Of a stretch of 36,037 bases of DNA, positions 7,768-17,398 are shown piece by piece (position 1 is the stretch's first letter; every line of letters starts with the position of its first letter). The translations under genes and the position numbers were made by a program. The stretch is from Collinsella sp. TM09-10AT (GTDB lineage: Bacteria > Actinomycetota > Coriobacteriia > Coriobacteriales > Coriobacteriaceae), in the NCBI RefSeq assembly GCF_003436275.1, contig NZ_QSOP01000002.1:155735-191771 (forward strand), read 5' to 3'. The notes below the pieces were generated by a model. It had not been told where the DNA came from. It searched no databases and saw nothing but the letters and a program-made list of their open reading frames with translations.

Positions 7768-9921
7768 TTACTGAACTTTGCTGGCGAACTCGAGGTATTG
7801 CATGCGCTGCAGCTTGTCGATCGTCGAGGCGTAGGGGCTGTCTTCCGATTCCAAGTCGTAGCGCAGCCCGTCGGCACCGAGATAGCCGGCGACATTGATG
7901 GTGGGCACATCTGACCTTGTCGCAAGCAGGGCCTTTTGGTAATTGGTGAGCGGGGCGCCGATCTTATTAAGGGTAATGGCTGCAATCTCGTTTGCCCCGA
8001 CGGTGTCGTAGACGTTGAGCTCGGTATTGCCGGCGATCTCATAGTTAGCCCAGACGAGATATGTCGACTGATAGATACGGAAAGCGTGGCTTGCCGTATC
8101 TTCCTGAGGGTACAGCCCGTCGTTGAGAGTCGTTGCGGCGCTCGGCTGATGGTCGCCAAAAAAGACAAGAACAACCGGTCTGCCGATGTTGCGGAGCTCG
8201 TTGATAAAGTACTCGAGGTCCCGGTCGGATGCGTTGATGCAGGTGAGATAGGTGTTGAGCGCGCTGTTGGCGCCTTCGCTGGCTCCCTCGACCCAATAGT
8301 TTGTCAGCTCTTCGGCGGGAACGGTGCCATCGTCGTAGCCGCCGTGATTTTGCATCGTGACGTCAAAGATGAACTGCGGCGCTTCGTCGGTTCTAAGCAG
8401 GTCGAGTATCTTGTCGTAGGTGGCGTAGTCGCATACGCCGGCATGGTAATAGGGCGCACCTTCGAAATCGCCGATTGAAAGAAAGTCTCCAAAGCCCAGC
8501 TGCTGATAGATTTTATCTCGATGGTAGTTGACGGGGTTTTGCGGGTGCATAGCGGTAGTGGTATACCCAAGCTCTTTAAGGTCCTTTGCCAGGCTGTTTA
8601 CGCCATTCATCTGATACAGCTGATAGGGGATCTTGCCTAATCCGACAAAGGCCGTTGTCGCTCCGGTCAAAAATTCGAATTCGGAGTTCGCCGTTCCGCC
8701 ACCGGCGACCGAAGCGAGCATGGTGCCGCGAACAAGTGTGTCGGGAAGCGAGTTGTAGAATGCGGGGCCGAAGTACCCGGCCGCCTGGAGCTGCTCAAAG
8801 CACGAAAGGTCGCTAAAACTCTCGTTCATGACGGCAACAATCGTCGGCTTGATTTCATTGAACTGGGCAACGGCCGCCGCGCGCTGTTCGCTCGAGCCAT
8901 ATGTGCTGTCGTAGACGGCGGCGAGCTCCTGCTCGATGCTCTGCGCCTCATCGGGCGTATAGTCTTCGGGCTTCTCAATGGGCAACTCGTTGACCATTTC
9001 GGTGAACGAAGTGATAAAACCCTGAGACGCATACGTGGTGATGGGCTGCCAACGGTCAAATCCAAAATCCAGCGCCTGCTCCAAGTCGATGTTGGAAAAG
9101 CCTGAGAGCCCCACAACGGTCACTAGCAGAAAAGCACAGAGGTTAGCGGCGATAGCGGGGAAGACATGGGTGGGCGTACGGAGCTTTCGCGGTCGGATGA
9201 GCGAAAGAAGCCCCAGGGAAATCTCCAGCAGGGCGAGAGAGGTTACGATTCCGGCGGTAAAGGTAAACTCGTATCCCTCGCTCACTTCCATTGCGGTGCC
9301 AAGGGCCAAGATATCGCTTGGCAGGATGGCTTCGCCTTTAAACGTTATGACGAAGTGCTCGGCAATGCCAAGGACGCAACAGACGACGGGCACGAGGACC
9401 ATGACGCCTCCATGACGCTGTCCCAGCAAATAAAGGGAGAGCAGAACCGTCGCGAGCAACCCGACGGAAAACCCGAATGAGTTGGCGGGAATGCGATAGA
9501 ACGTTTCGTTGCAGGCAATTTCGATTGAAACGAACGAGAGCGCTGAAACAGCGGCGATGACAAGGATGTCGCGGCAAATACAGGCAACCGTTCCCGTCGC
9601 AAGGTCGGTTTGGTCGATAAGTCCCGAAACCAAGGGCTCGACAAGAAGCATGACGGCGGCAGCACCGAGCGCCGAATAAGAAAGGACCCATAGGGAGCTG
9701 CCCTCATTTACGAGCGATTGATTCGTAATCCATGCAGCTACCACGCCGAGCGGGATGAGGAGCGTCGCGCACCAAAAGACGCGGGCAATGGGTGGCTTTT
9801 CGTTGCGTTTGATTGAAAAATACACGCGCACGACGACGGCGGCCACGATAAGGACGGCGATGAATATGGGCAGATTGGCCATGTCGCTCGAAGTGATTTC
9901 AAGGGGGATATCTTCGGTCAT
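7768..9921 (-). CDS. LtaS-like membrane sulfatase-fold transferase
   Basis: The 717-residue protein resembles lipoteichoic acid synthase and MdoB-type phosphoglycerol transferases of the alkaline phosphatase superfamily. The N-terminal half carries several membrane segments (about residues 15-35, 50-65, 75-95, 115-135, 150-170, 175-190 and further). The extracellular catalytic domain begins around residue 355. V-M-N-E-S-F-S (364-370) provides the first metal ligand. G-G-G-T-A-N-S-E-F-E-F-L (407-418) contains the likely nucleophile Thr410. F-F-G-D-H-Q-P-S comes late and supplies metal ligands. The probable reaction is transfer of phosphoglycerol or a similar group to a surface glycan or lipid; the acceptor is unknown. 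The start 9921 is preceded by AGAGGAAC. A longer reading to 9996 adds only AT-rich promoter sequence. Confidence 0.88.
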   Translation of the reverse strand: MTEDIPLEITSSDMANLPIFIAVLIVAAVVVRVYFSIKRNEKPPIARVFWCATLLIPLGVVAAWITNQSLVNEGSSLWVLSYSALGAAAVMLLVEPLVSGLIDQTDLATGTVACICRDILVIAAVSALSFVSIEIACNETFYRIPANSFGFSVGLLATVLLSLYLLGQRHGGVMVLVPVVCCVLGIAEHFVITFKGEAILPSDILALGTAMEVSEGYEFTFTAGIVTSLALLEISLGLLSLIRPRKLRTPTHVFPAIAANLCAFLLVTVVGLSGFSNIDLEQALDFGFDRWQPITTYASQGFITSFTEMVNELPIEKPEDYTPDEAQSIEQELAAVYDSTYGSSEQRAAAVAQFNEIKPTIVAVMNESFSDLSCFEQLQAAGYFGPAFYNSLPDTLVRGTMLASVAGGGTANSEFEFLTGATTAFVGLGKIPYQLYQMNGVNSLAKDLKELGYTTTAMHPQNPVNYHRDKIYQQLGFGDFLSIGDFEGAPYYHAGVCDYATYDKILDLLRTDEAPQFIFDVTMQNHGGYDDGTVPAEELTNYWVEGASEGANSALNTYLTCINASDRDLEYFINELRNIGRPVVLVFFGDHQPSAATTLNDGLYPQEDTASHAFRIYQSTYLVWANYEIAGNTELNVYDTVGANEIAAITLNKIGAPLTNYQKALLATRSDVPTINVAGYLGADGLRYDLESEDSPYASTIDKLQRMQYLEFASKVQ

Positions 9922-10114
9922 GGACGTTCCTCTGGTACAGCAAATTAAGTTCAGTATTAGATTACTGTAACCTTTCCACGGCATTTCGAGAAACAAAGCG
10001 CCCGATACGCAAAGCTAAAGGTCTGCGAATCTTGTATTACGAACATCTGTGCGCGTCGAGTGCGCTAAACTCATCGGCAGTATGATTCGATGCAATAGGA
10101 GGCAAGGAGCTTCC
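9922..10114. promoter_or_regulatory. Divergent intergenic region between LtaS-like gene and uvrA
   Basis: This 193-base region separates the two divergent genes and must hold both promoters. For the minus-strand gene, TTACAG and TAATTT with a 17-base spacer (about 9970-9942) are possible but weak. For uvrA, TAAACT at 10066-10071 could be a -10 element. A LexA-like box is described separately. Confidence 0.4.
10040..10053 (+). promoter_or_regulatory. Candidate LexA (SOS) box upstream of uvrA
   Basis: The 14-mer CGAACATCTGTGCG matches the actinobacterial/Gram-positive SOS pattern CGAAC-N4-GTTCG at nine of ten fixed positions (GTGCG instead of GTTCG). It lies 62 bases before the uvrA start and just upstream of a possible -10 element. 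uvrA is a classic SOS gene in many bacteria. A single mismatched site is only suggestive. Confidence 0.4.
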
Positions 10115-12994
10115 ATGTCTGATTCCTCTATCGTTATTCGCGGCGCTCGTGAGCACAACCTCCGTGATATCGATGTTTCCATTCCGCGTGACCAACTCGT
10201 GGTCATTACCGGTCTTTCTGGCTCGGGCAAGAGTTCGCTGGCATTCGACACTATCTATGCCGAGGGCCAGCGTCGATACGTCGAGAGCCTTTCGAGTTAT
10301 GCGCGCCAGTTCTTGGGCCAGATGGACAAACCCGACTTGGATTCAATCGACGGCCTTTCGCCGGCGGTGTCGATCGACCAAAAGACGACATCTAAAAACC
10401 CTCGCTCGACGGTTGGCACCGTAACCGAGATTTATGACTATCTGCGTCTGCTGTTCGCCCGTGTGGGCACCCCGCACTGTCCCGAATGCGGCCGCGTCAT
10501 TGAGCGCCAGACGACCGACCAGGTCGCCGATAAGGTTCTGGCGGCGGGGGAGGGCCGCCGCGCGTTTGTGCTGGCACCGGTGGTGCGCGGGCGAAAAGGC
10601 GAGTACACCAAGCTGTTTGAGGACCTTCGCGCCGAGGGCTTTAGCCGCGTGCGTGTCGACGGCGAGGTTCGCTCGCTTGATGCCCCTATCGATTTGGATA
10701 AGAAATTCAAGCACGATATCGAGGTCGTGGTCGACCGCATCGTGATTCGCGAGAACTCGCTGGGCCGTATTGCCGAGTCCGTTGAACAGGCGACTGCGCT
10801 GGCGCACGGCAATGTGAACGTATACTTGCTGCCCGACCGCGACGCTCCCGAGGGGACCGAAGGCGAGTTGCTGGAGTATTCGCTGGCGTTAGCGTGCCCG
10901 GAGCATGGACACTCCATCGATGACCTGCAGCCGCGTGATTTCTCGTTCAACGCGCCCTATGGCGCGTGCCCCGAGTGCGATGGCCTGGGCTTTAAGAAGA
11001 CGGTCGATGCCGAGGCCCTAATCGAAGACCCCTCGAAGTCGATCGCCGACGGGGTCTTTGGCAGCCTGTTTGGCAACTCTAACTACTATCCGCAGATTTT
11101 CGCTGCGGTCTGCAAACACTTTAAGGTGAGCGTCGATACGCCGTGGGAGGATCTGCCTCCGCGGGTGTGTCGTGCGTTTTTAGACGGCATGGGCGACCAG
11201 AAGATTTCGGTCGACTATCAAAAGCTCGATGGGCGCCGCAGCCAGTGGGACACCAAGTTCTCGGGTGTGCGCAATATCCTGTACGAGCGCTATACCGAGA
11301 CGACGAATGAGAACACCAAGGCGCGCTTGGAGAAGTACATCCGCGAGGAGCCGTGCTCGAGCTGCCACGGCGCTCGTTTGCGCCCCGAGATGCTCGCCGT
11401 CACCGTGGGCGGCAAGTCCATTTACGAGGTTTGTTGTCTGTCGTGCCGTGAGTCGCTCGAGTTTTTTGAGGGCCTGGAACTCACCGAGCGCCAACAGTTT
11501 ATCGGCGGACGCATCGTCAAGGAAATCCTGGAGCGCCTGCGTTTTCTGGTCGATGTCGGACTCGACTATCTGACCCTCGATCGTGCCTCGGCGACGCTTT
11601 CCGGAGGCGAGGCCCAGCGCATTCGCCTGGCAACGCAGATCGGCGCCGGCCTCATGGGTGTCCTGTACATTTTGGACGAGCCATCGATTGGCCTCCATCA
11701 GCGCGATAACGAGCGCCTGATCAAGACGCTTGAGCGCCTACGCGATATCGGCAATACCGTCATCGTCGTCGAGCATGATGAGGATACGATTCGTGCTGCC
11801 GACTATGTGATCGACATGGGCCCCGGCGCGGGCGTGAACGGCGGACACGTAGTCGCGGCGGGAACGCCTGCCGATATCATGGCGTGTCCCGAGTCGATGA
11901 CGGGCGCTTATCTGACCGGCAAACGAATGATCCGGGTTCCCGATGAGCGCCGCAAGCCCGGTCGCGGCTGCCTTAAGATCACGGGCGCCCGCGCCAACAA
12001 CCTCAAAAACGTTACCGCCAAGATCGAGTTTGGTACGCTTACGGTCGTTACCGGCGTGTCGGGATCGGGTAAGAGCTCCCTGGTTACCGACACTATCGCA
12101 CCTGCCCTTACGAATGCCATTCACCGTTCGACGCGCCCTGTGGGTCCGTATAAGAAAATCGAGGGCATCGAGTGTATCGATAAGGTTATCGATATCGACC
12201 AGTCGCCGATTGGCCGCACGCCGCGTTCCAACCCTGCTACGTACATTGGCCTGTGGGATGATCTTCGCGCGCTGTTTGCGAGTACGCCGGAGTCGAAGGC
12301 GCGCGGCTACTCGCCGGGACGTTTCTCCTTTAACGTGAGCGGCGGTCGCTGCGAAGCATGCAAGGGCGACGGACAAATTAAGATCGAGATGCACTTCCTT
12401 CCCGATATCTATGTCCCCTGTGAGGTCTGCGGCGGCAAACGCTATAACCGCGAGACGCTTGAGGTCACCTACCGTGGTAAGACCATCTCGGACGTGCTCG
12501 ACATGAGCGTCACCGAGGCACTGGCCTTCTTTGGGAATATCCCGCAGATTAAGCGCAAGCTCCAGACGCTGTACGATGTAGGCTTGGGCTACGTGAGCCT
12601 GGGCCAGCCCGCTACGACGCTCTCGGGCGGCGAGGCGCAGCGTGTGAAGCTCGCCAAGGAGCTTCATCGACGCCAGACGGGCAAGACGTTCTATATTTTG
12701 GATGAGCCGACGACCGGCCTTCATTTTGAGGACGTCCGCCAGCTGCTCGATGTGCTGCAGCGCTTGGTCGATGCGGGCAACACGGTGCTGGTGATTGAAC
12801 ACAACCTTGATGTCATCAAGGTTGCCGACCGCCTGATCGATATGGGCCCCGAGGGCGGTAACGGCGGCGGAACCGTCGTGGTTTCGGGCACACCGGAGCA
12901 GGTTGCGGACTGTCCGCAGAGTTATACGGGCAAGTTTTTGGCGCCGTTGCTCAGGCGTGACCGGGAGCGTCAGGCTCAACTTGATGCTCAATAA
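10115..12994 (+). CDS. uvrA: Excinuclease ABC subunit A
   Basis: UvrA is the dimeric ABC-type ATPase that recognises DNA damage and loads UvrB. The 959-residue protein has the usual two nucleotide-binding modules. The first Walker A is G-L-S-G-S-G-K-S at 33-40, followed by an ABC signature L-S-G-G-E-A-Q-R. The second Walker A is G-V-S-G-S-G-K-S-S with a second L-S-G-G-E-A-Q-R. Zinc-finger cysteines are visible as C-P-E-C-G early, C-P-E-C-D and C-S-S-C-H in the middle, and C-E-A-C-K with C-E-V-C-G in the second half. The length is typical. ATG 10115 has AAGGAG at 10104-10109; an upstream in-frame reading to 10049 overlaps the putative promoter. The gene stands alone, divergent from the LtaS-like gene. 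Confidence 0.98.
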   Translation: MSDSSIVIRGAREHNLRDIDVSIPRDQLVVITGLSGSGKSSLAFDTIYAEGQRRYVESLSSYARQFLGQMDKPDLDSIDGLSPAVSIDQKTTSKNPRSTVGTVTEIYDYLRLLFARVGTPHCPECGRVIERQTTDQVADKVLAAGEGRRAFVLAPVVRGRKGEYTKLFEDLRAEGFSRVRVDGEVRSLDAPIDLDKKFKHDIEVVVDRIVIRENSLGRIAESVEQATALAHGNVNVYLLPDRDAPEGTEGELLEYSLALACPEHGHSIDDLQPRDFSFNAPYGACPECDGLGFKKTVDAEALIEDPSKSIADGVFGSLFGNSNYYPQIFAAVCKHFKVSVDTPWEDLPPRVCRAFLDGMGDQKISVDYQKLDGRRSQWDTKFSGVRNILYERYTETTNENTKARLEKYIREEPCSSCHGARLRPEMLAVTVGGKSIYEVCCLSCRESLEFFEGLELTERQQFIGGRIVKEILERLRFLVDVGLDYLTLDRASATLSGGEAQRIRLATQIGAGLMGVLYILDEPSIGLHQRDNERLIKTLERLRDIGNTVIVVEHDEDTIRAADYVIDMGPGAGVNGGHVVAAGTPADIMACPESMTGAYLTGKRMIRVPDERRKPGRGCLKITGARANNLKNVTAKIEFGTLTVVTGVSGSGKSSLVTDTIAPALTNAIHRSTRPVGPYKKIEGIECIDKVIDIDQSPIGRTPRSNPATYIGLWDDLRALFASTPESKARGYSPGRFSFNVSGGRCEACKGDGQIKIEMHFLPDIYVPCEVCGGKRYNRETLEVTYRGKTISDVLDMSVTEALAFFGNIPQIKRKLQTLYDVGLGYVSLGQPATTLSGGEAQRVKLAKELHRRQTGKTFYILDEPTTGLHFEDVRQLLDVLQRLVDAGNTVLVIEHNLDVIKVADRLIDMGPEGGNGGGTVVVSGTPEQVADCPQSYTGKFLAPLLRRDRERQAQLDAQ

Positions 12995-13014
12995 ATAGGC
13001 GATTCAGTTTATGG

Positions 13015-13045
13015 GCGCCATCGACTCCTTGTGATTCGATGGCGC
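13015..13045 (+). terminator. Hairpin after uvrA
   Basis: gcgccatcga (13015-13024) pairs perfectly with tcgatggcgc (13036-13045), 20 bases after the uvrA stop. The following sequence, ttgctgtg, is only mildly T-rich, so it is a terminator of uncertain strength. Confidence 0.55.
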
Positions 13046-13059
13046 TTGCTGTGTCGAAG

Positions 13060-13089
13060 TGACGTATGCAGCCGAATTGGACATATACT
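13060..13089 (+). promoter_or_regulatory. Candidate promoter for ybaK-murJ-uvrC
   Basis: TATACT (13084-13089) is a good -10. TGACGT (13060-13065) lies upstream with an 18-base spacer and is a poor -35. It is positioned after the uvrA hairpin and 37 bases before the ybaK start. Confidence 0.3.
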
Positions 13090-13126
13090 TAATCCTTGCG
13101 TCCGAATGCGAGGGAAAGGATATGCC

Positions 13127-13627
13127 ATGGCAAAGGCTGTAAAGACGCCAAAAACCAATGCGATGCGCGAGCTGGAAAGCGCCGGCATTTCCTATGTTCT
13201 ACATACGTACGAAGACGATGGTGATGAGTCGGCGGGCCTGGGGGTCGCGATTTCGGAGCAGCTTGGCGAGGAGCCCGGACAAGGATTTAAGACCTTGGTC
13301 TGCGTGACGCCGTCCAACGACCACGTCGTGTGCTGCATCCCTGTTGCCGACGAGCTCGATCTAAAGTCCGCCGCGCGTGCCGCGGGGGAGAAGTCCTTGG
13401 CCATGATGCATGTGAAGGATTTGCTTGCGGCGACTGGCTACGTTCGCGGCGGCTGCAGTCCGGTCGGTATGAAAAAACGCTACCGGACGCTCATTGATGA
13501 GACATGTGTCCTTTGGGATACCATTTTTATTTCGGGAGGCAAGCGTGGTTATCAGCTTGAGCTTGCACCTGATGATTTAATTGCATTTTGCGGGGCGACG
13601 GTCGCCCCGATTACGAGAGAGGACTGA
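13127..13627 (+). CDS. ybaK: YbaK/EbsC-family aminoacyl-tRNA deacylase
   Basis: Members of this family hydrolyse mischarged tRNAs, most typically Cys-tRNA(Pro), as free-standing editing domains in the cytoplasm. The 166-residue length and block order fit the Cys-tRNA(Pro) deacylase branch. F-K-T-L-V-C-V supplies the conserved lysine strand. H-V-V-C-C-I-P-V-A-D-E-L-D is the substrate-pocket strand. G-Y-V-R-G-G-C-S-P-V-G-M-K-K is the signature loop, and I-F-I-S-G-G-K-R-G-Y-Q-L-E-L is near the C terminus. ATG 13127 follows AGGGAAAGG at 13111-13119. Another ATG at 13122 is out of frame. It ends 3 bases before murJ, so the two are cotranscribed. The exact tRNA specificity is inferred from the subfamily only. 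Confidence 0.88.
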   Translation: MAKAVKTPKTNAMRELESAGISYVLHTYEDDGDESAGLGVAISEQLGEEPGQGFKTLVCVTPSNDHVVCCIPVADELDLKSAARAAGEKSLAMMHVKDLLAATGYVRGGCSPVGMKKRYRTLIDETCVLWDTIFISGGKRGYQLELAPDDLIAFCGATVAPITRED

Positions 13628-13630
13628 GCG

Positions 13631-15313
13631 ATGCCGCAGGAAGAATTGAAGTGCGGAGCTCATTTTGCAAAAGAATCTGCGCCTCAGACACCCTCATCCG
13701 AAGCTTCTTCGTCGCGAGACGACACTGACGACATGGGCTCGTCGGACTACTCCACGGTTGGTCGTTCCGCCGGGCTTATGACCATCCTGACCATCGTGTC
13801 TCGCGTCACCGGTTTTATCCGCACGTGGGCAATGGCGGCCGCTATCGGCATGTCGCTGCTCTCGTCTTCCTATCAGGTCGCCAACAACCTGCCCAATATG
13901 CTCTACGAACTCGTGATGGGCGGCATGCTCGTGACGGCGTTTTTGCCCGTGTACATGGGCGTGAGGCGTGAGCAGGGTCGCGAGGCCTCTAACGAGTACG
14001 TGGGCAACCTGCTCGGTATTCTGCTATTGGTGCTGGGTGGCATTTCGTTGCTGGGGACCGTGTTCGCCCCGGGCTTTATCTGGACGCAATCGTTCCTTTC
14101 GGGTGACGGCGGCAGCATGGATACCGCTGCGTTCATGTTCCGTTTCTTTGCCATCCAGATTCTGTTTTATGGTTTGGGCTCGGTGTTTTCGGGCGTCCTC
14201 AACGCACACCGCGACTACTTCTGGTCGACGTTTGCCCCGGTCCTCAACAATGTGATCGTCATTGCGAGCTTTATGGGCTTTGCGCCCGTGTCCGCACAGT
14301 TTGGCGAACGTGCCGGCATCATCTTGATTGCGGCCGGTACGACCCTCGGTGTCTTTGTTCAGATGGCATGTCAGATCCCCGCGCTTGGCAAGCACGGCGT
14401 GCATCCCCATATCCATATCGACTTTAAGGACCCCGCACTGCGCCAGACGATTGCGCTCGGTATCCCGACGCTGCTCGCCACGGTGTGCATGTTTGTCTCG
14501 ACTTCTATCACCAACGCTGCTGCGCTGGTGGTCCAGCCCGAGACTGGTCCTTCCGTCATCGCCTATGCGCGCCTGTGGTACACGCTGCCCTACGCGCTGA
14601 TTGCCGCCTCGCTTTCGACGGCGCTCTATACCGAGCTCTCTCACGACGCACAGGAGAAGGATTACGACAGCGTCCGCACGGGCATTTCGCGTGGCGTCGC
14701 CCAGATGCTGTTCTTCCTGATTCCATTCGCGCTGTACCTGATTGTCTTCGCGCGTCCGCTCAACATGATCTACTGCGCTGGCAAGTTCGATGAGTCCGGT
14801 GTGGCGCTGGTGTCGGAGTTCCTTATCTACCTGGCACTTTCCCTGCCGCTCTACGGCGTGGTCGTGCTGATGCAGAAGAGCTTCTCTGCCTTGCTCGACA
14901 TGAAGCCCTATAGCCGCTATTGTCTGTATTCCGCCATCGGCCAGGCCGGCTCGGTTCTGCTGTTTGGCGTTGTGCTGGGCTTCGGTATGCCGGCAATCGC
15001 GCTTTCGTATGTCGTCGACTACGTGATCTTGGTCGGTTGCTCGCTGTGGTGGCTGCGTCGTCGTCTGCGTGGTCTTCAGGTTAAATCTATCCTGCATGGC
15101 GGTTTCTTTGGCCTTTTGCTCGGTGGCCTGGGTGCTGCCGCAGGCGCCGGCGTCATGTGGGCGCTTGAGCACTTTGTCGGGGCACTTGGCGGCTCGATTC
15201 TGATTACTCTTGGCTACGTTTGCGTTGCGGGTGTCGTCTCGCTTGCTGTTACCTTTGGCCTTGCCGTCGTCCTTAAGATGCCCGAGGTCTCGGCGCTGAT
15301 TCGTCGCAAGTAG
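13631..15313 (+). CDS. murJ: MurJ/MviN-family lipid II flippase
   Basis: The product is predicted to flip lipid II across the membrane for peptidoglycan synthesis. The 560-residue protein begins with a hydrophilic Ser/Glu-rich stretch of about 45 residues. The MOP-superfamily core follows with about fourteen membrane helices. Family landmarks are S-R-V-T-G-F-I-R-T in the first helix region, N-N-L-P-N-M-L-Y-E-L at about 85-94, and a later V-L-N-A-H-R-D-Y-F. Actinobacterial MurJ proteins can carry extra kinase-like C-terminal domains; this one does not, ending soon after the last helix. It follows ybaK by 3 bases and abuts uvrC (stop TAG directly followed by GTG), so the three genes form a tight operon. 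Confidence 0.93.
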   Translation: MPQEELKCGAHFAKESAPQTPSSEASSSRDDTDDMGSSDYSTVGRSAGLMTILTIVSRVTGFIRTWAMAAAIGMSLLSSSYQVANNLPNMLYELVMGGMLVTAFLPVYMGVRREQGREASNEYVGNLLGILLLVLGGISLLGTVFAPGFIWTQSFLSGDGGSMDTAAFMFRFFAIQILFYGLGSVFSGVLNAHRDYFWSTFAPVLNNVIVIASFMGFAPVSAQFGERAGIILIAAGTTLGVFVQMACQIPALGKHGVHPHIHIDFKDPALRQTIALGIPTLLATVCMFVSTSITNAAALVVQPETGPSVIAYARLWYTLPYALIAASLSTALYTELSHDAQEKDYDSVRTGISRGVAQMLFFLIPFALYLIVFARPLNMIYCAGKFDESGVALVSEFLIYLALSLPLYGVVVLMQKSFSALLDMKPYSRYCLYSAIGQAGSVLLFGVVLGFGMPAIALSYVVDYVILVGCSLWWLRRRLRGLQVKSILHGGFFGLLLGGLGAAAGAGVMWALEHFVGALGGSILITLGYVCVAGVVSLAVTFGLAVVLKMPEVSALIRRK

Positions 15314-17260
15314 GTGCGCGTGGCCGGTCACGACAACATTCCAACGCTTGCCGAGCAGGTTTCGCGCGTTCCCACGCAGCCCGGCTGCTACCTTTGGAAA
15401 GACGCCAAGGGCGATGTCATCTACGTGGGCAAGGCGAAAAACCTGCGCGCCCGTATGCGTCAGTACGTGACGCTGCAGGACGAGCGCCAGAAGATCCCGC
15501 TGATGATGCAGCTGGTGGCGAGCTTTGACTATATCGTGGTGGAGACCGAGCACGAGGCGTTGGTGCTCGAGCGCAATTTGATTGGTCAGTACCATCCGTA
15601 CTTTAACGTCGACCTCAAGGATGACAAGAGCTACCCCTTTATCGCCATTACAAAGGGCGACCTGTATCCCGCTATCAAATACACGCGTGAGCGTCATAAG
15701 CCGGGAACGCGCTATTTTGGACCTTATACCGATAGCCGCGCGGCACGTGAGACGATAGATACGCTGCGCAAGGTTATCCCCATCTGCTCCGCATCCTGTG
15801 CGGAGTGGCGTCGTTGTCGCCGTATCGTCGAGTCCCACAAGGGCGAGGAAGACATCGTCAATATGATTTGCGCGCAAAACGGGCGCCCCTGCTTTGACTA
15901 CCATGTCGGGCGCGGCCCGGGTGCGTGTGTCGGCGCGATTTCCCCGGCAGACTATGCCAAGAACGTCAAGCGTGTCGAGCGCTTTTTGTCGGGCCATCGC
16001 AAGGATGTCGTCGATGAGCTGACCTCCGAGATGACGGATGCCGCTGAGGCGCTCGACTTTGAGCGCGCGGCACGCGTCAAACGTCGTTTGGAGGTCATCA
16101 GGGGTCTGGACGATCGTCAGCAAGTCGTTTTTCCCTCCAGTGTCGATATCGATGTCATCGGTTTCTATCGCGAGGAGACCATCTCCGCCGCTTGCGTCTT
16201 CGTCGTTCGCGAGGGCCGAACAGTTCGCACCTGTGAGTTCATTCTCGACAAGGGTCTTGATGTTGACGAGGAAGAGCTCCAGTCGGGCTTTCTTAAGCGC
16301 TATTACGACGAGACGGCTGATATTCCAGCTGAGGTCAACCTTTCCGTCGAGCTTGAGGATGCGGAGGCGCTGGGGGAGTGGCTTGCGGGCAAGCGTGAGC
16401 GTTCCTGCCATCTCCATAGGCCGCAGCGTGGCGAAAAGCACCGTCTGCTCGATATGGCATCCAAAAATGCGCGCCATGCCCTCATGCGCTACATGATGCG
16501 AACGGGGTACGCTGACGACCGCACCAATCAAGCGCTCCTGGAGCTCGAAAGTGCGTTGGCGCTGCCATCGCCGCCGTTGCGTATCGAGTGCTTCGATATC
16601 TCTACACTGCATGGCACCTTTACGGTCGCCTCGATGGTGGTGTTTACCAACGGGCGCGCCGACAAGAGTCAGTATCGTCGTTTTAAAATTCAGGCCGAAT
16701 TGGACGAGGCAAACGACTTCGTGTCGATGTCCGAGGTTTTGGGACGACGTTATGCTCCCGAGCGCATGGCCGACGAGCGCTTTGGCTCGCGCCCCGATTT
16801 GCTCGTTGTCGATGGCGGTAAGCCGCAATTGACCGCTGCGATCAAGCAACTTGAGGCTCTTGGGCTCGATATACCAGTTTGTGGCTTGGCAAAGGCCGAT
16901 GAGGAGGTTTTCGTGCCTTGGGACGAGACTCCAGTCGTGCTGCCGACCGGGTCCGCGTCGCTCTATCTAATTAAACAGGTGCGCGATGAGTCCCACCGAT
17001 TTGCTATCACGTTCCATCGTGAATTGCGCGACAAGGCCATGACAGTTTCGGTACTCGATGACGTTCCTGGCGTGGGGCCCACCAGAAAACGTGCCCTTAT
17101 GCGCCATTTTGGCTCGATGAAGCGTTTGCGCGCGGCGAGCGAGCAAGAGATCGCGGAAGTTCGAGGCATTCCTGCCGATGTCGCCAAAGCGGTTCACGAG
17201 GCGCTCGTTGCATGGAATGCCGAGCGCGCCGAGATGGCGGCAAAGCAATCCGAAAACTAA
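15314..17260 (+). CDS. uvrC: Excinuclease ABC subunit C
   Basis: UvrC makes both incisions around a lesion after UvrB binding. The 648-residue protein has an N-terminal GIY-YIG nuclease (P-G-C-Y-L-W at 23-28 and V-I-Y-V-G-K-A-K at 35-42). A cysteine-containing segment lies at 158-205, and a UVR domain for UvrB contact at about 235-270. The RNase H-like endonuclease is marked by E-C-F-D-I-S and V-V-D-G-G-K-P-Q. Two helix-hairpin-helix motifs near the end begin D-V-P-G-V-G-P-T-R-K. The cysteine segment is unusual: C158 and C193 are 34 residues apart with extra cysteines between, and Gly201 replaces the usual third cysteine. The start is GTG 15314 directly after the murJ stop; GTG 15320 is an alternative. 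No clear ribosome site is visible, which suggests coupling to murJ. Confidence 0.96.
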   Translation: MRVAGHDNIPTLAEQVSRVPTQPGCYLWKDAKGDVIYVGKAKNLRARMRQYVTLQDERQKIPLMMQLVASFDYIVVETEHEALVLERNLIGQYHPYFNVDLKDDKSYPFIAITKGDLYPAIKYTRERHKPGTRYFGPYTDSRAARETIDTLRKVIPICSASCAEWRRCRRIVESHKGEEDIVNMICAQNGRPCFDYHVGRGPGACVGAISPADYAKNVKRVERFLSGHRKDVVDELTSEMTDAAEALDFERAARVKRRLEVIRGLDDRQQVVFPSSVDIDVIGFYREETISAACVFVVREGRTVRTCEFILDKGLDVDEEELQSGFLKRYYDETADIPAEVNLSVELEDAEALGEWLAGKRERSCHLHRPQRGEKHRLLDMASKNARHALMRYMMRTGYADDRTNQALLELESALALPSPPLRIECFDISTLHGTFTVASMVVFTNGRADKSQYRRFKIQAELDEANDFVSMSEVLGRRYAPERMADERFGSRPDLLVVDGGKPQLTAAIKQLEALGLDIPVCGLAKADEEVFVPWDETPVVLPTGSASLYLIKQVRDESHRFAITFHRELRDKAMTVSVLDDVPGVGPTRKRALMRHFGSMKRLRAASEQEIAEVRGIPADVAKAVHEALVAWNAERAEMAAKQSEN

Positions 17261-17281
17261 ACACGCCTCTAAACAACTGAT

Positions 17282-17312
17282 ATACATGATTGCGTGATTT
17301 TCAATCATGTAT
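17282..17312. terminator. AT-rich hairpin after uvrC
   Basis: ATACATGATT (17282-17291) pairs perfectly with AATCATGTAT (17303-17312), 21 bases after the uvrC stop. No proper T-run follows, so it could be a weak terminator or a protein-binding palindrome. Confidence 0.4.
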
Positions 17313-17353
17313 TTCACGGCGATTACCAGCCGATTTTGGGTTTTATTAACGCT

Positions 17354-17362
17354 AAAACGTTT
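17354..17362 (+). promoter_or_regulatory. AAAACGTTT operator-like palindrome
   Basis: AAACGTTT (17355-17362) is a perfect 8-base palindrome centred on CG, as is common for LacI/GalR-type operators. It overlaps the first bases of the -35 element of the binding-protein promoter, a good position for repression. The same core, within a 14-base palindrome, precedes gap at 29989-30002. Confidence 0.45.
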
Positions 17363-17390
17363 GACTAGCCATGGTGAACAACCCTGCTAT
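17361..17390 (+). promoter_or_regulatory. Promoter of the nonulosonate uptake operon
   Basis: TTGACT (17361-17366) and TGCTAT (17385-17390) are separated by 18 bases. Transcription would begin near 17397, giving a leader of about 230 bases before the binding-protein gene. The -35 is one base from consensus; the -10 is weaker. The CTGCTAT sequence recurs at the candidate gap promoter. Confidence 0.5.
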
Positions 17391-17398
17391 CCTGCGGG

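Noticed and set aside
14024..16849. Very long open frame on the minus strand opposite murJ and uvrC
   Set aside because: It is a composition shadow of GC-rich codons: it covers two well-identified genes, crosses their boundary, and its product has no recognisable motif.
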